Of a DNA stretch of 62,370 bases, positions 20,991-28,938 are shown one piece after another (position 1 is the first letter of the stretch; every line of letters starts with the position of its first letter). The stretch is taken from NCBI GenBank assembly GCA_013151035.1, contig JAADJB010000030.1, positions 852 to 63,221 on the forward strand, in the 5' to 3' direction. The translations under genes and the position numbers were made by a program. Under the pieces are notes generated by a model, which was not told where the DNA came from, made no database searches, and saw only the letters and a program-made list of their open reading frames with translations. The DNA comes from Gammaproteobacteria bacterium (GTDB lineage: Bacteria; Pseudomonadota; Gammaproteobacteria; JAADJB01).

Positions 20991-21414
20991 AGACCTCCTG
21001 CGCCCGTTTATGAAAAGACTCCACTAACGAATTAGCAATTTGGGTAAATACCGGGCCCACCATCTTATCCAATATTCGACTGGAAAATGAAAATTCCAGA
21101 TCCAACGTCACCTTGGAACCCAGATCACCCAGTTGTTCAAAACGCCAGATCCCCTCCAGCTGTTTGAAAGGCCCCTCGACTAACTGGATATCAATCACCA
21201 GCCCCTGCTGATGCAGGTTACGCGTAACAAAGGTCTTTTCAACCCCTGCCCAGGATAATGTCACACTGGCCTGTATCCCTTCTTTATCTTGCGACAAAAC
21301 CTCAGAGGCCTTGCACCAGGGCAGGAATTGCGGATAGCTGGCAACATCGCTGACCAATGCAAACATCTGGCTTGCGCTATAAGGTACCAGAGCTGATTTC
21401 TCAACAATCGTCAT
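20977..21414 (-). CDS. ratA: Coenzyme Q-binding START-domain protein RatA
   Basis: 145 residues from ATG 21414. Polyketide cyclase/START-fold protein related to Coq10. In E. coli RatA is reported to block 70S ribosome association, while the family is also linked to ubiquinone handling. Motifs are SASQMFALVSDVASYPQFLPWC near the start and GPFKQLEGIWRFE in the middle. Its ATG overlaps the stop of the upstream transporter (ATGA), and rnfH overlaps its end. Confidence 0.93.
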   Translation of the reverse strand: MTIVEKSALVPYSASQMFALVSDVASYPQFLPWCKASEVLSQDKEGIQASVTLSWAGVEKTFVTRNLHQQGLVIDIQLVEGPFKQLEGIWRFEQLGDLGSKVTLDLEFSFSSRILDKMVGPVFTQIANSLVESFHKRAQEVYDDG

Positions 21415-22814
21415 AATTCCAACACGCCTGTCACATTCAAAAACACCATTAATACCGCTGCCGGGGTGATATAACGCACCAGAAAACGCCAAACCTGATA
21501 GGCCAGACCATCCTCCATTGCCAATTCCTCACAGCTATCCTTACGCATCATCACCCAGGCACTAAAGATCGCAATCAGCAAACCACCCAACGGTAACATG
21601 ATGTTCGAGGTTAGATAATCCAGTAAATCAAAGAAGGTACTTTCTGCAAAAATCGTAATCCCGCCCAGTGGTGTTACCTCCGACCACAGATTAAAGGAAA
21701 ACACCGTCAGCAACCCAACAAACCAGGTCACTAGCCCCGATAAAGAGGCTGCCATTACCCGACTCATTCCCTTGTTTTCAACCAACCAGGAGACCACAGG
21801 TTCAATCAAGGAGATAGATGAAGACCAAGCCGCAAAGACCAGCAGTAGGAAGAACAAGGCACCAAAGAAGGCACCACCCGGCATTTGACCAAAGGCAATA
21901 GGCAAGGTCTGGAAGATCAGCCCCGGCCCTGCACCCGGTTCCAGACCATAGGTAAAGACAATAGGGAAGATAATCATACCGGCGAGTAATGCCACCAGGG
22001 TATCCGCCCCCGCTACAATAATCGAGGTCTTGGCAATCGAGATCCCCTGCGGCAGATAGGAACCATAGACCATAATAGCACCCATACCCAGACTCAGGGT
22101 AAAGAAGGCATGCCCCATCGCGATCAATACCCCGTGAGCAGATATCTTGCTAAAATCCGGGTTAAATAGAAAGGCCAACCCCTGTTGAAAGGCATCCGTC
22201 TGCATCGAATAACCCAACAGGACAATCATTAACACAAACAAGGCCGGCATCAAATAACGCACCGCCGCTTCCAGACCACCCCGCACACCACGCGCCACAA
22301 TCACCATCGTCATCACCATAAAGATAGTGTGCCAGGCAATCAACCGTTCCGGATCTGTGGTCAGACCATTAAAGACATCCCCGACAAATTCCGCACTGGC
22401 ACCATCAAACACCCCAGCCGCCGTACGAAACACATAGGCCAGTGCCCAGCCCGCAATCACACTGTAATAAGACAGAATCAAAAACCCCGCCAACATACCC
22501 GACCAACCGACATAACGCCAGAAAGGGTTCGCAGCCGCCTCCTTCGCCAGATAACGCATACTGTTAATCGGGCTACGACGACCACGACGACCAATCATGA
22601 TCTCCGCCATCATAGTCGGGATACCAATCGCCGCAATACAAAGCAGGTAGACCAGGACAAAGGCACCACCACCATTCTCCCCGGTGATATAAGGGAACTT
22701 CCAGATATTACCCAGCCCCACCGCCGAACCGGTTGCCGCCATAATAAAGGCTAAACGCGAAGACCATTCACCATGAATGGATGTGCGTTGTCCCGCTTGT
22801 TGCTGATCCGACAT
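21411..22814 (-). CDS. Sodium-dependent transporter, SNF/NSS (SLC6) family
   Basis: 467 residues, about 12 membrane segments. LeuT-fold symporter using the sodium gradient to take up amino acids or similar amines. The N-terminal motif SRLAFIMAATGSAVGLGNIWKF marks helix 1 with its unwound sodium site. PVVSWLVENKGMSR and a later bundle complete the fold. Substrate cannot be told. It sits between smpB and ratA, which are usually neighbours, and is translationally coupled to ratA. Confidence 0.93.
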   Translation of the reverse strand: MSDQQQAGQRTSIHGEWSSRLAFIMAATGSAVGLGNIWKFPYITGENGGGAFVLVYLLCIAAIGIPTMMAEIMIGRRGRRSPINSMRYLAKEAAANPFWRYVGWSGMLAGFLILSYYSVIAGWALAYVFRTAAGVFDGASAEFVGDVFNGLTTDPERLIAWHTIFMVMTMVIVARGVRGGLEAAVRYLMPALFVLMIVLLGYSMQTDAFQQGLAFLFNPDFSKISAHGVLIAMGHAFFTLSLGMGAIMVYGSYLPQGISIAKTSIIVAGADTLVALLAGMIIFPIVFTYGLEPGAGPGLIFQTLPIAFGQMPGGAFFGALFFLLLVFAAWSSSISLIEPVVSWLVENKGMSRVMAASLSGLVTWFVGLLTVFSFNLWSEVTPLGGITIFAESTFFDLLDYLTSNIMLPLGGLLIAIFSAWVMMRKDSCEELAMEDGLAYQVWRFLVRYITPAAVLMVFLNVTGVLEL

Positions 22815-22840
22815 ATAAAAACCCTTAATATTAAAATTAT

Positions 22841-22925
22841 CGGGTTACGGCTACGCCTAACCCGACCTACACACAAAAAAATAATCCGTAACCAGATAGG
22901 TTGGGTTAGCATAGCGTAACCCAAC
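22841..22925. repeat. Second REP-like family, facing pair
   Basis: CGGGTTACGGCTACGCCTAACCCG (22841-22864) followed by CCTAC faces TAGGTTGGGTTAGCATAGCG with its TAACCCAAC end (22897-22925). Sequence differs from the GGTGCG family but the architecture is the same. It lies between the transporter and smpB. Confidence 0.75.
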
Positions 22926-23013
22926 AAAGATATAATAAAGTCTATTGTAAGTGCCCAGTGCCTCCAAGTAAATTTACTCTCCCTTAAATCCACTGTACTG
23001 ATATAATCACAGC

Positions 23014-23499
23014 ATGGCGAAAAAGAACAAAAAGACCGGCGCACCCTCCAACACCATTGCACTCAACCGCAAGGCAAGGCACGACTACCATATCGAAGAA
23101 AACTACGAGGCCGGTCTGGTGCTGAATGGCTGGGAGGTCAAGAGCATGCGTGCCGGACGGGTACAGCTTAAAGAAGCCTACGTCATCATCCACCGGGGTG
23201 AGGCCTACCTGCATGGCTGCCACCTCTCCGCATTAAGTAGTGCATCGACCCACGTCAACCCTATCGCCACCCGCAATCGCAAGTTACTGCTACACCGCAA
23301 GGAACTGGATAAATTAATTGGTGCCGTCGAACGCAAAGGTTACACCCTGATCCCCCTCGCCCTGTACTGGAAACATGGACGCGCCAAACTGGATGTAGGC
23401 CTCGCCAAGGGTAAACAAGAACACGATAAACGCGCAACCAAGAAAGATCAGGACTGGAAACGTGAGAAACAACGCATTATGAAAGGCAAGCAGCATTGA
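23014..23499 (+). CDS. smpB: SsrA-binding protein SmpB
   Basis: 161 residues. Binds tmRNA and brings it to stalled ribosomes. The OB-fold core shows [39 protein letters not shown] and a lysine-rich C-terminal tail ([11 protein letters not shown]) that enters the mRNA channel. It lies immediately before ssrA, its RNA partner. Confidence 0.98.
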   Translation: MAKKNKKTGAPSNTIALNRKARHDYHIEENYEAGLVLNGWEVKSMRAGRVQLKEAYVIIHRGEAYLHGCHLSALSSASTHVNPIATRNRKLLLHRKELDKLIGAVERKGYTLIPLALYWKHGRAKLDVGLAKGKQEHDKRATKKDQDWKREKQRIMKGKQH

Positions 23500-23503
23500 T
23501 CCT

Positions 23504-23525
23504 GGTGCGCAATGCACACCCTACC
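23504..23525. repeat. REP-like single copy
   Basis: GGTGCGCAATGCACACCCTACC between smpB and ssrA; a slightly degenerate member of the GGTGCG family. Confidence 0.75.
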
Positions 23526-23556
23526 GATTTGTGCTAAAATATACTTGTTACCAATA

Positions 23557-23920
23557 GGGGACGACTTGGCTTCGACGCGGGTTGCGAAACTTGAGGTGCA
23601 TGCCGAGGGACAGAATTACCTCGTAAATCCAGTCTGTAAACTTATAGTTGCCAACGACGACAACTACGCACTAGCTGCTTAAAAACCAGTGTAGTGCCTT
23701 CGGCCTGATGTGTGTCTGTACGCTCAGATCACCGGAGTCATCCCATACAGAATCGCGATGAAGCACGTTCAGGGTGGATTCGCTAAAACTTAACTGAACT
23801 CGCTGTTTGTCTTCCCTGCCCGTCGGGTAGCAAACCGTTAAACTTAAAGGCGCGGATAAGCATGTAGAGCCAACAGCAGAGGATCTGCGGACGCGGGTTC
23901 GATTCCCGCCGTCTCCACCA
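23557..23920 (+). ncRNA. ssrA: Transfer-messenger RNA (tmRNA)
   Basis: 364 nt. The 5' end GGGGACG pairs with CGTCTCC before the terminal ACCA, with one G-U pair. The 5' stretch TTGGCTTCGACG and the T-arm GGGTTCGATTCCC are typical. The tag reading frame at 23650-23682 encodes ANDDNYALAA followed by TAA. tmRNA rescues stalled ribosomes and tags the nascent protein for proteolysis. An apparent protein-coding frame on the opposite strand here is a shadow. Confidence 0.98.
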
Positions 23921-23932
23921 AAAGCACAAAAT

Positions 23933-23956
23933 GTCACCGTTATGGTGGCTTTTTTA
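23933..23956 (+). terminator. Rho-independent terminator of ssrA
   Basis: GTCACC pairs with GGTGGC around a 5-nt loop, followed by a run of T. It sits 12 nt after the tmRNA 3' end. Confidence 0.85.
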
Positions 23957-24089
23957 TTGCTCGCGTTAAGGCATTACTAATTCAATTTAACGGCTACTTT
24001 CAAGTGATTTTATCCCTTGATTCAGCAGTAAATATCTGGAGCGGCTTTTCATCGAACAGAACGTATTCAAGTATGGGAGGCATCCATAG

Positions 24090-24809
24090 TTAAAACAACT
24101 TACCCGTCGGCAGATAACGCCACTGACCCGGCGGCAACTTACCCATTGATATACTTCCAATACGAATACGCTTCATAGCTACCACCGTTAAGCCAACACT
24201 CTTACACATAAACGCAATCTGCTCAGCGCGTGCCGATTTAAGGGCAAAGCGCAGACGAATCTCACTTTGTCGACTAACCTTGGTTTTAGGAATAGTCCAG
24301 TTATTAAGCATCATTGGGCCATTCAACTTGGCTAGCTGCTCAGGATCAATCTCGCTACTCACTTCAACAATATACTCCTGCTCGTTTTTTGTCGCATCAT
24401 CCACCAGTCGACGTACCACTCGCCTATCGTTAGTAAACACCAATAGACCCGTAGCCCCCAATTCAAGTGGCGCGGTGACATTGAGCCGACCAAAGTGGCG
24501 TTTAAGCACGCGAATACCCGAGTCATCTTCCTTGGCATGGGTATCAGGGCCGATCAACTGCAACGGTGCAGCGGGATCACACACATCAAAACCCGTTGGC
24601 ATATGTAGCAATAGCGTTACCGGAACAGCTTGCTCTAACGTTGCATCGGCATGCAACTCCACCTTCTGCTCCATCACCTTAAACTGTGGCTGTTCCACAA
24701 CCTCACCATCTACCCGCACCCAGCCACCCTCAATATATTTCTGGGCCTCACCACGAGAGCATGCAATCAACTCAACCAGTCGCTTGTCCAGTCGTATCCG
24801 TTCACACAT
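24090..24809 (-). CDS. S4-domain pseudouridine synthase-like protein (RluF/RsuA family)
   Basis: 239 residues from ATG 24809 (GTG at 24818 possible). An N-terminal S4 RNA-binding domain (RLDKRLVELIACSRGEAQKY) leads into a TruB/RsuA-type synthase fold. Family members convert uridine to pseudouridine in rRNA. The catalytic stretch, usually RLDxxTxGLL, here reads LELGATGLLVFTND, so glutamate stands where the catalytic aspartate is expected. The enzyme may be inactive or use another residue. It lies just after ssrA, at the left edge of a decayed island, and may itself be core. Confidence 0.75.
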   Translation of the reverse strand: MCERIRLDKRLVELIACSRGEAQKYIEGGWVRVDGEVVEQPQFKVMEQKVELHADATLEQAVPVTLLLHMPTGFDVCDPAAPLQLIGPDTHAKEDDSGIRVLKRHFGRLNVTAPLELGATGLLVFTNDRRVVRRLVDDATKNEQEYIVEVSSEIDPEQLAKLNGPMMLNNWTIPKTKVSRQSEIRLRFALKSARAEQIAFMCKSVGLTVVAMKRIRIGSISMGKLPPGQWRYLPTGKLF

Positions 24810-24854
24810 AGCCGTCACACAACAGCAGGATTATTTGAGGTAGCATAAAATATT

Positions 24855-24974
24855 TCATAATGCCCTTGCCTGTAATGATCGAAGATCTCTGGATGATAAA
24901 CGAATATTGATGCGAGCATCTTTTTTGAATGCTGCCTCGGCAACAGCCTTATGTTGCTCAATCTGTTGTTTAGC
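24855..24974 (-). pseudogene. Antitoxin remnant, C-terminal DNA-binding part (CopG/BrnA-like)
   Basis: Reading the minus strand from 24974 gives AKQQIEQHKAVAEAAFKKDA then RINIRLSSRDLRSLQARAL and a stop. This matches the segment RINIRLSGRDLSALQRRAL of the intact antitoxin at 60413-60706, but ends before the final helix and has no start. It is a fragment of a ribbon-helix-helix-type antitoxin. Confidence 0.7.
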
Positions 24975-25125
24975 ATTTTTTGACCGTAGAGTTATTAAAT
25001 TCATCAATTACTTCCAGTAGCCATCTACCTTTTCCATCTCCATAAATATCAACCTGTACAGCCTTACCTCCACTTGATATGGCTTGGCTTAGTGACGACA
25101 TTTTTACCTCGAATTCATCATTCAT
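24970..25125 (-). pseudogene. Truncated small gene of unknown family
   Basis: ATG 25125 opens a 51-residue frame, MNDEFEVKMSSLSQAISSGG then AVQVDIYGDGKGRWLLEVID and EFNNST, ending at a stop where antitoxin-like sequence begins. The look is of a small family often found beside toxin-antitoxin genes, cut at its C-terminus. I cannot name the family. Confidence 0.5.
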
Positions 25126-25153
25126 AGATATTACTCTAATTTCAAAAAAATAT

Positions 25154-25225
25154 TTATTTTCGATGTTGTTGTATGGAATCAACACCATCCATTAACTCAT
25201 CAAATAATTTACGTTTCTTAGTCAT
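25154..25225 (-). pseudogene. HigA/YiaG-type antitoxin N-terminal remnant
   Basis: ATG 25225 encodes 23 residues, MTKKRKLFDELMDGVDSIQQ plus HRK, then a stop. This is the typical first helix of XRE-type antitoxins of the YiaG/HigA sort; the helix-turn-helix part is gone. Confidence 0.6.
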
Positions 25226-25292
25226 AACTTACCTCGCCTGGCTGCCCGTTCCTTTTAGATCGTACATCAGTGAATAATATATTCACTCAGAT

Positions 25293-25829
25293 TTAATCCT
25301 TTGAATACAACGCTAACAACGGACCATAATCTCCCTGATCAGCATATCTCAATGCTGCTATATAATCATTTCTAATTTTAGAATCACTATTTAGGGAATC
25401 ACCTTTCCAGTCAATCGATTTCTTTGCTAGAAGTTGCATCAAGACAGCATCTGCCATAATACGATGATGTAGACGCAACGCTAACTCATAAGGTGGATAA
25501 GTCTTATTTTTAATCCAGTACTGGGCATCTTCGAGCAATACCCTCAGTTGCTGAGATATTTGAACAGGATTGATACCAATATTTTTCTCTGTTTGACGAA
25601 ATGTACCTGCCCAGTTCCATACATTGCCAAATAATTTCTCATGAAGCTTTCGTACAAACTGATTTGTAAACATATCGGTATGCTGAATACGGTTAAGCCA
25701 ACGTAGACCTTCCTGTATATTAACATGCTCCATCTGATCCAGTTGCCCCCTGGTCGTGATATGAGGGAACTTGATTCCATTCATTTCATCTGGATCAAGT
25801 GGTGTTGCACCATCTGGATAGCCCATCAT
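25293..25829 (-). CDS. Mobile mystery protein B, Fic/DOC-like, lacking the Fic motif
   Basis: 178 residues. The N-terminus (GYPDGATPLDPDEMNGIKF) and VWNWAGTFRQTEKNIGI identify mobile mystery protein B, a Fic-fold family. Fic enzymes transfer AMP or similar groups using HPFxxGNGR. Here ALRLHHR is followed directly by IMADAVLMQLL, so the segment containing that motif is missing while the frame and C-terminus (YIAALRYADQGDYGPLLAL) remain intact. It therefore looks catalytically dead. It starts 6 bp after the protein A gene, forming a two-gene operon. Confidence 0.8.
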   Translation of the reverse strand: MMGYPDGATPLDPDEMNGIKFPHITTRGQLDQMEHVNIQEGLRWLNRIQHTDMFTNQFVRKLHEKLFGNVWNWAGTFRQTEKNIGINPVQISQQLRVLLEDAQYWIKNKTYPPYELALRLHHRIMADAVLMQLLAKKSIDWKGDSLNSDSKIRNDYIAALRYADQGDYGPLLALYSKD

Positions 25830-25835
25830 CGCTAC

Positions 25836-26303
25836 CTATAGCTTCCATAGATCATTAGGCATTTCCCGTATGAGCTTCTCTTTTAAACGCAGGATCTCTG
25901 CTTTCAGCTCCTTTGGGGATAAAGATTGAGCCTCTAACACCATCTGAGTATCGACATACTGAGAAAGATGTCTGGCTTTAAGCTCTGCCTGTTTGCTAAT
26001 CGATTCATCAATAGATGTATTAGGAACAAAACCATAGACCAGGTGACAATCCAATGCCTCAGCAGCCTCTTTAAGCTTATTGATAGTAATGCGTCCATCT
26101 ACCTCTGCTTTTTCCAGATAAGCAGCGCCCGTACGGCTACTATTAAGATGCTTACTCAGGTCACTACCTGACATTCCCAGTGCTTTTCTGACCGATCTGA
26201 TCCAGCCTTCTTTGGGAAACACCAACCTAGATAGTGATAGCGCAGCTGTATTAACCAGCGTAGTGTACTGTTCTCTAGCAAGTTGTTTATATGCATTAGC
26301 CAT
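25836..26303 (-). CDS. Mobile mystery protein A, helix-turn-helix regulator
   Basis: 155 residues. An XRE-type helix-turn-helix (WIRSVRKALGMSGSDLSKHL, then SSRTGAAYLEKAEVDGRITI) lies at ~35-90; the rest is helical. Mobile mystery A/B pairs travel on mobile elements and have a toxin-antitoxin-like layout. Protein A probably represses the pair. Confidence 0.85.
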   Translation of the reverse strand: MANAYKQLAREQYTTLVNTAALSLSRLVFPKEGWIRSVRKALGMSGSDLSKHLNSSRTGAAYLEKAEVDGRITINKLKEAAEALDCHLVYGFVPNTSIDESISKQAELKARHLSQYVDTQMVLEAQSLSPKELKAEILRLKEKLIREMPNDLWKL

Positions 26304-26432
26304 AATGATTTAACATATTGATACAATATATATCAAAAAGTATAGCTATATCAATACATATAGCAAGTAATATTGTTAAATTATATTAATAATCAATAGA
26401 TAATGGCATTTATAGCCCTGACTGCCACAAGC

Positions 26433-26453
26433 CCTGTTAACAGGTGCTATAAT
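26433..26453 (+). promoter_or_regulatory. Promoter and palindromic operator of the antitoxin-toxin pair
   Basis: The perfect 12-bp palindrome CCTGTTAACAGG (26433-26444) abuts an extended -10 element TGCTATAAT (26445-26453), 38 bp before the antitoxin ATG. Antitoxins of this class repress their own promoter, so the palindrome is the probable binding site. Confidence 0.6.
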
Positions 26454-26491
26454 CAGGTCTATACATTTATTGCCACCCCGAGGTCAATTCA

Positions 26492-26761
26492 ATGCAAACC
26501 AAATTCTCTGAAGATGTTATCTCCCTCTCAGACCTCAAGGTCAATCCTGGAAAAGTAGTAAATCATGCCAACAATTCTCACCGCCCAATTTTGCTTACCA
26601 GTCGTGGCCGAGGTGTCGCTGTTGTACAGGGTCTTGAAGAATATGAAAAAAATCAGGAAGAAAGAGCATTCATGAAGGCGGTTGCTGAAGGCCTAATGGA
26701 AGTCAGGGAAGGCAAAGAACTGGAACTGGATGATGTAAAGAGAAAATTAGGTATTGAATAA
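26492..26761 (+). CDS. Type II antitoxin, Phd/YefM family
   Basis: 89 residues. The N-terminal DNA-binding fold has SEDVISLSDLKVNPGKVVNH, then RPILLTSRGRGVAVVQGLEE, the typical Phd/YefM pattern. The C-terminal half is the toxin-binding tail. The stop TAA directly abuts the GTG start of the toxin gene. Confidence 0.9.
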   Translation: MQTKFSEDVISLSDLKVNPGKVVNHANNSHRPILLTSRGRGVAVVQGLEEYEKNQEERAFMKAVAEGLMEVREGKELELDDVKRKLGIE

Positions 26762-27049
26762 GTGAAAATATTCATAGCCAATTCTGCATACAGTGATCTG
26801 GATGGCATTAAAGAATATTACGAGAATGAAGATGCCCTTACCGTTGGTACACAATTCTTAACGTCTATTATTGAGCACATCCAGACATTAGCCGATCACC
26901 CTGATATAGGAAGGGTTGTACCCGAGTTTGATGATGTAAAAATCAGGGAGCTTATTCATGTTCCCTTTCGAATTGTTTACCTGAGAGAAAAGAACTCAAT
27001 TCATATTATACGAGTGTGGCGAAGCGAACGATTACTAAGCTTACCCTAA
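26762..27049 (+). CDS. Type II toxin, RelE/ParE family
   Basis: 95 residues from GTG 26762. Family signatures are FIANSAYSDLDGIKEYY, HPDIGRVVPEF and the C-terminal FRIVYLREKNSIHIIRVWRS. ParE-type toxins poison gyrase, RelE-type cut mRNA at the ribosome; the sequence fits ParE better. Complete and paired with an intact antitoxin, so this is the only plainly functional module in the island. Confidence 0.9.
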   Translation: MKIFIANSAYSDLDGIKEYYENEDALTVGTQFLTSIIEHIQTLADHPDIGRVVPEFDDVKIRELIHVPFRIVYLREKNSIHIIRVWRSERLLSLP

Positions 27050-27188
27050 TATTAAACCATGAAGCCAATCAACCTGAAACAGACACCGGATTACTTATGT
27101 AAATCGTATATTATGAAGTAACACGGGCAGTAACACAGTCTGAGATAGAATGTAAAAACTCTTTACAAATCAATAGATTACGATATAT

Positions 27189-27246
27189 GTTCGATTGCAG
27201 CTGTCTCACAAAAAACATAAAAGGCCGCCAATGTGATAGCCTTTTT
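27189..27246. other. Degenerate copy of the tmRNA 3' end with terminator-like hairpin
   Basis: GTTCGATTGCAGCTGTCTC (27189-27207) matches GTTCGATTCCCGCCGTCTC of ssrA (23897-23915) at 15 of 19 positions. It is followed by AAAGGC…GCCTTTTTATTG, resembling the hairpin and T-run behind ssrA. This fits a decayed att site at the far end of an element integrated in ssrA. The remaining ~140 bp before it contain no gene I can support. Confidence 0.45.
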
Positions 27247-27301
27247 ATTGAATAGCCTACAATGGATCAAGGGTACTATCCCCCTTTAATTCAGCAGGGA
27301 T

Positions 27302-27544
27302 TTAACCCTGCTTATTTGCCCACTCTGCCTTGGTAAAGGCCTTAATACCTATTGCATGTAACTCACCAGTTTGAATCAAATTGTTCACCGTGGCATACAC
27401 CATCTTCTGTTCATTCAGCATGCTTTTACCCTCAAAAATATCACTAATAACCGTACATTCAAGGTTACAGCCTTCTCCAGAAATAATGGCCTCAGCGCCT
27501 TCAATACCATCTTCAATCAGTTTTTTCACATCATCCGGGGACAT
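27302..27544 (-). CDS. ibaG: BolA/IbaG family protein
   Basis: 80 residues. Small KH-like protein that pairs with monothiol glutaredoxins in iron-sulfur handling. The core shows VISDIFEGKSMLNEQKMVYA and the C-terminal HAIGIKAFTKAEWA, which is the IbaG form. It probably marks the return to core genome after the island. Confidence 0.9.
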   Translation of the reverse strand: MSPDDVKKLIEDGIEGAEAIISGEGCNLECTVISDIFEGKSMLNEQKMVYATVNNLIQTGELHAIGIKAFTKAEWANKQG

Positions 27545-27731
27545 AGTTATCTCAAAATTGTTTTACGAGCATGAATGGTACACTGCCTTGCCTATTTTTC
27601 AACCAGACTCCGCTCATGGGTTTGTGTTCATGCGAGTATAGGCCCCTAAAAGATCCACTCACAATCATCAACTTTTCTATTTCAATCTTAATTATCAGAC
27701 TTTATGACTCTTTTTATCATCATATTCATGG

Positions 27732-27906
27732 GCTTCTAAGCAGATAACTGAAACACTAGACACATTACTAAGCAAAGCTGAGGAAAGCCAACTAAAGGAT
27801 CTGCATGCTAAAATCAGTGAATTAACACTGAAGAATGATTTTTTAGCCAAAGCACTCAGACGATAAGTAAGGCTAAGCGCAAAAAAAGATTGATCGATAT
27901 TCATTT
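27732..27906 (+). pseudogene. IS3-family transposase OrfA C-terminal remnant
   Basis: The plus strand reads SKQITETLDTLLSKAEESQ, then LKDLHAKISELTLKNDFLAK and ALRR before a stop at 27864. One frame later comes LSAKKRLID. The leucine-zipper stretch and the LSAKxRLID junction are typical of IS3-group elements. No ends, start or OrfB remain. Between IbaG and this remnant I see nothing else. Confidence 0.65.
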
Positions 27907-27911
27907 TATAA

Positions 27912-28832
27912 TCAAATCCCCTGAATACATTCATCCCAATAAGGCATACCCTGAAATCGTTTTACCAGAAAATCAACAAAGGCTCTAACACGTCTGGACA
28001 AATGACGTGTTTGTGGATAAATAGCATAGGCCTCTAATTCAAAGGGTTTGTAATCCTTGAGTATTGGAATCAGAGCACCACTTTCAATCTCTTTATATAC
28101 GATAAAAGAAGGCACCAGAATGATACCCTTGCCTTCTACTGCGGCATCCCTGAGAAACTCACCTGTACTTGATTTCAGATATGGATGTATCCTTATCTTA
28201 TGTACATCGCCTGCGCTATCAGATAAATGCCAGTGTTCGAAATCATGTAACAGGTTGTAAACAAGACATTGATGTTCTGTCAATTCATCCACTGTTTGTG
28301 GTATACCCTGGCTATCAAGGTAAGATGGACTAGCGCACATAACGGTTTTAATAGAAGTCAGACGACGTGCGATAAAACTTGAGTCAGGCAGATTAGCGAT
28401 ACGAATGGCAAGATCAAATCCTTCCTGCATTAAGTCCACTTCACGGTCATTAAAATCAAGATCAAATTCAATCTGTGGATGCGCCTGTAAAAACTCGTTA
28501 ATAGCGGGGCCCATGTGCATAAGACCAAAACTGGAGGGGATGGCAACCTTCAGGCGGCCCTTTAATTCACAATGCGCCTGTGATGTTGCAAGCTCAGCTT
28601 CCAGTAAGTCTTCCAGTATGCGTACAGACTGATGATAAAAAGCACGGCCGCTATCCGTCAGGTTCATGCGTCGAGTGGTGCGGTGAAAAAGCTCAACACC
28701 CAGATGCCCTTCCAGCTCTTTCAGTCGTCGGCTCACCGCTGATTTTGCCACCCCCAGGCGGTCGGCGGCACCGCTGATGCTACCTGCCTCAACCACCCGA
28801 ATGAAGGTATCCATATTATCAAAACGATTCAT
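27912..28832 (-). CDS. LysR-family transcriptional regulator
   Basis: 306 residues from ATG 28832, preceded by AAGGAGGAG. The N-terminal winged helix reads FIRVVEAGSISGAADRLGVA, then KSAVSRRLKELEGHLG. The substrate-binding domain is complete and ends in RVRAFVDFLVKRF, the CrgA/YafC-like group. It is divergent from the pirin operon and probably controls it through the inverted repeat at 28877-28915. Confidence 0.93.
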   Translation of the reverse strand: MNRFDNMDTFIRVVEAGSISGAADRLGVAKSAVSRRLKELEGHLGVELFHRTTRRMNLTDSGRAFYHQSVRILEDLLEAELATSQAHCELKGRLKVAIPSSFGLMHMGPAINEFLQAHPQIEFDLDFNDREVDLMQEGFDLAIRIANLPDSSFIARRLTSIKTVMCASPSYLDSQGIPQTVDELTEHQCLVYNLLHDFEHWHLSDSAGDVHKIRIHPYLKSSTGEFLRDAAVEGKGIILVPSFIVYKEIESGALIPILKDYKPFELEAYAIYPQTRHLSRRVRAFVDFLVKRFQGMPYWDECIQGI

Positions 28833-28876
28833 TACTCTCCTCCTTATTGTTGCCATAAAAAGAACAATTAATTCAC

Positions 28877-28915
28877 ATTATCAATGTTTATTCTTTATTT
28901 AACAACACTGATAAT
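28877..28915. promoter_or_regulatory. Inverted repeat, candidate LysR operator
   Basis: ATTATCAATGTT (28877-28888) faces AACACTGATAAT (28904-28915), with 11 of 12 pairs and a 15-bp spacer. It lies between the divergent lysR and pirin starts, where LysR regulators normally bind. Confidence 0.55.
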
Positions 28916-28938
28916 GCTCCCAACACAAGGAGAACATT

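Noticed and set aside
23671-23937. 88-residue minus-strand frame over the tmRNA
   Set aside because: The region is plainly ssrA; such antisense frames over tmRNA are common mis-annotations.
27695-27934. 79-residue minus-strand frame
   Set aside because: The plus strand carries an IS3 OrfA remnant with recognisable leucine-zipper sequence; the minus frame is its shadow.
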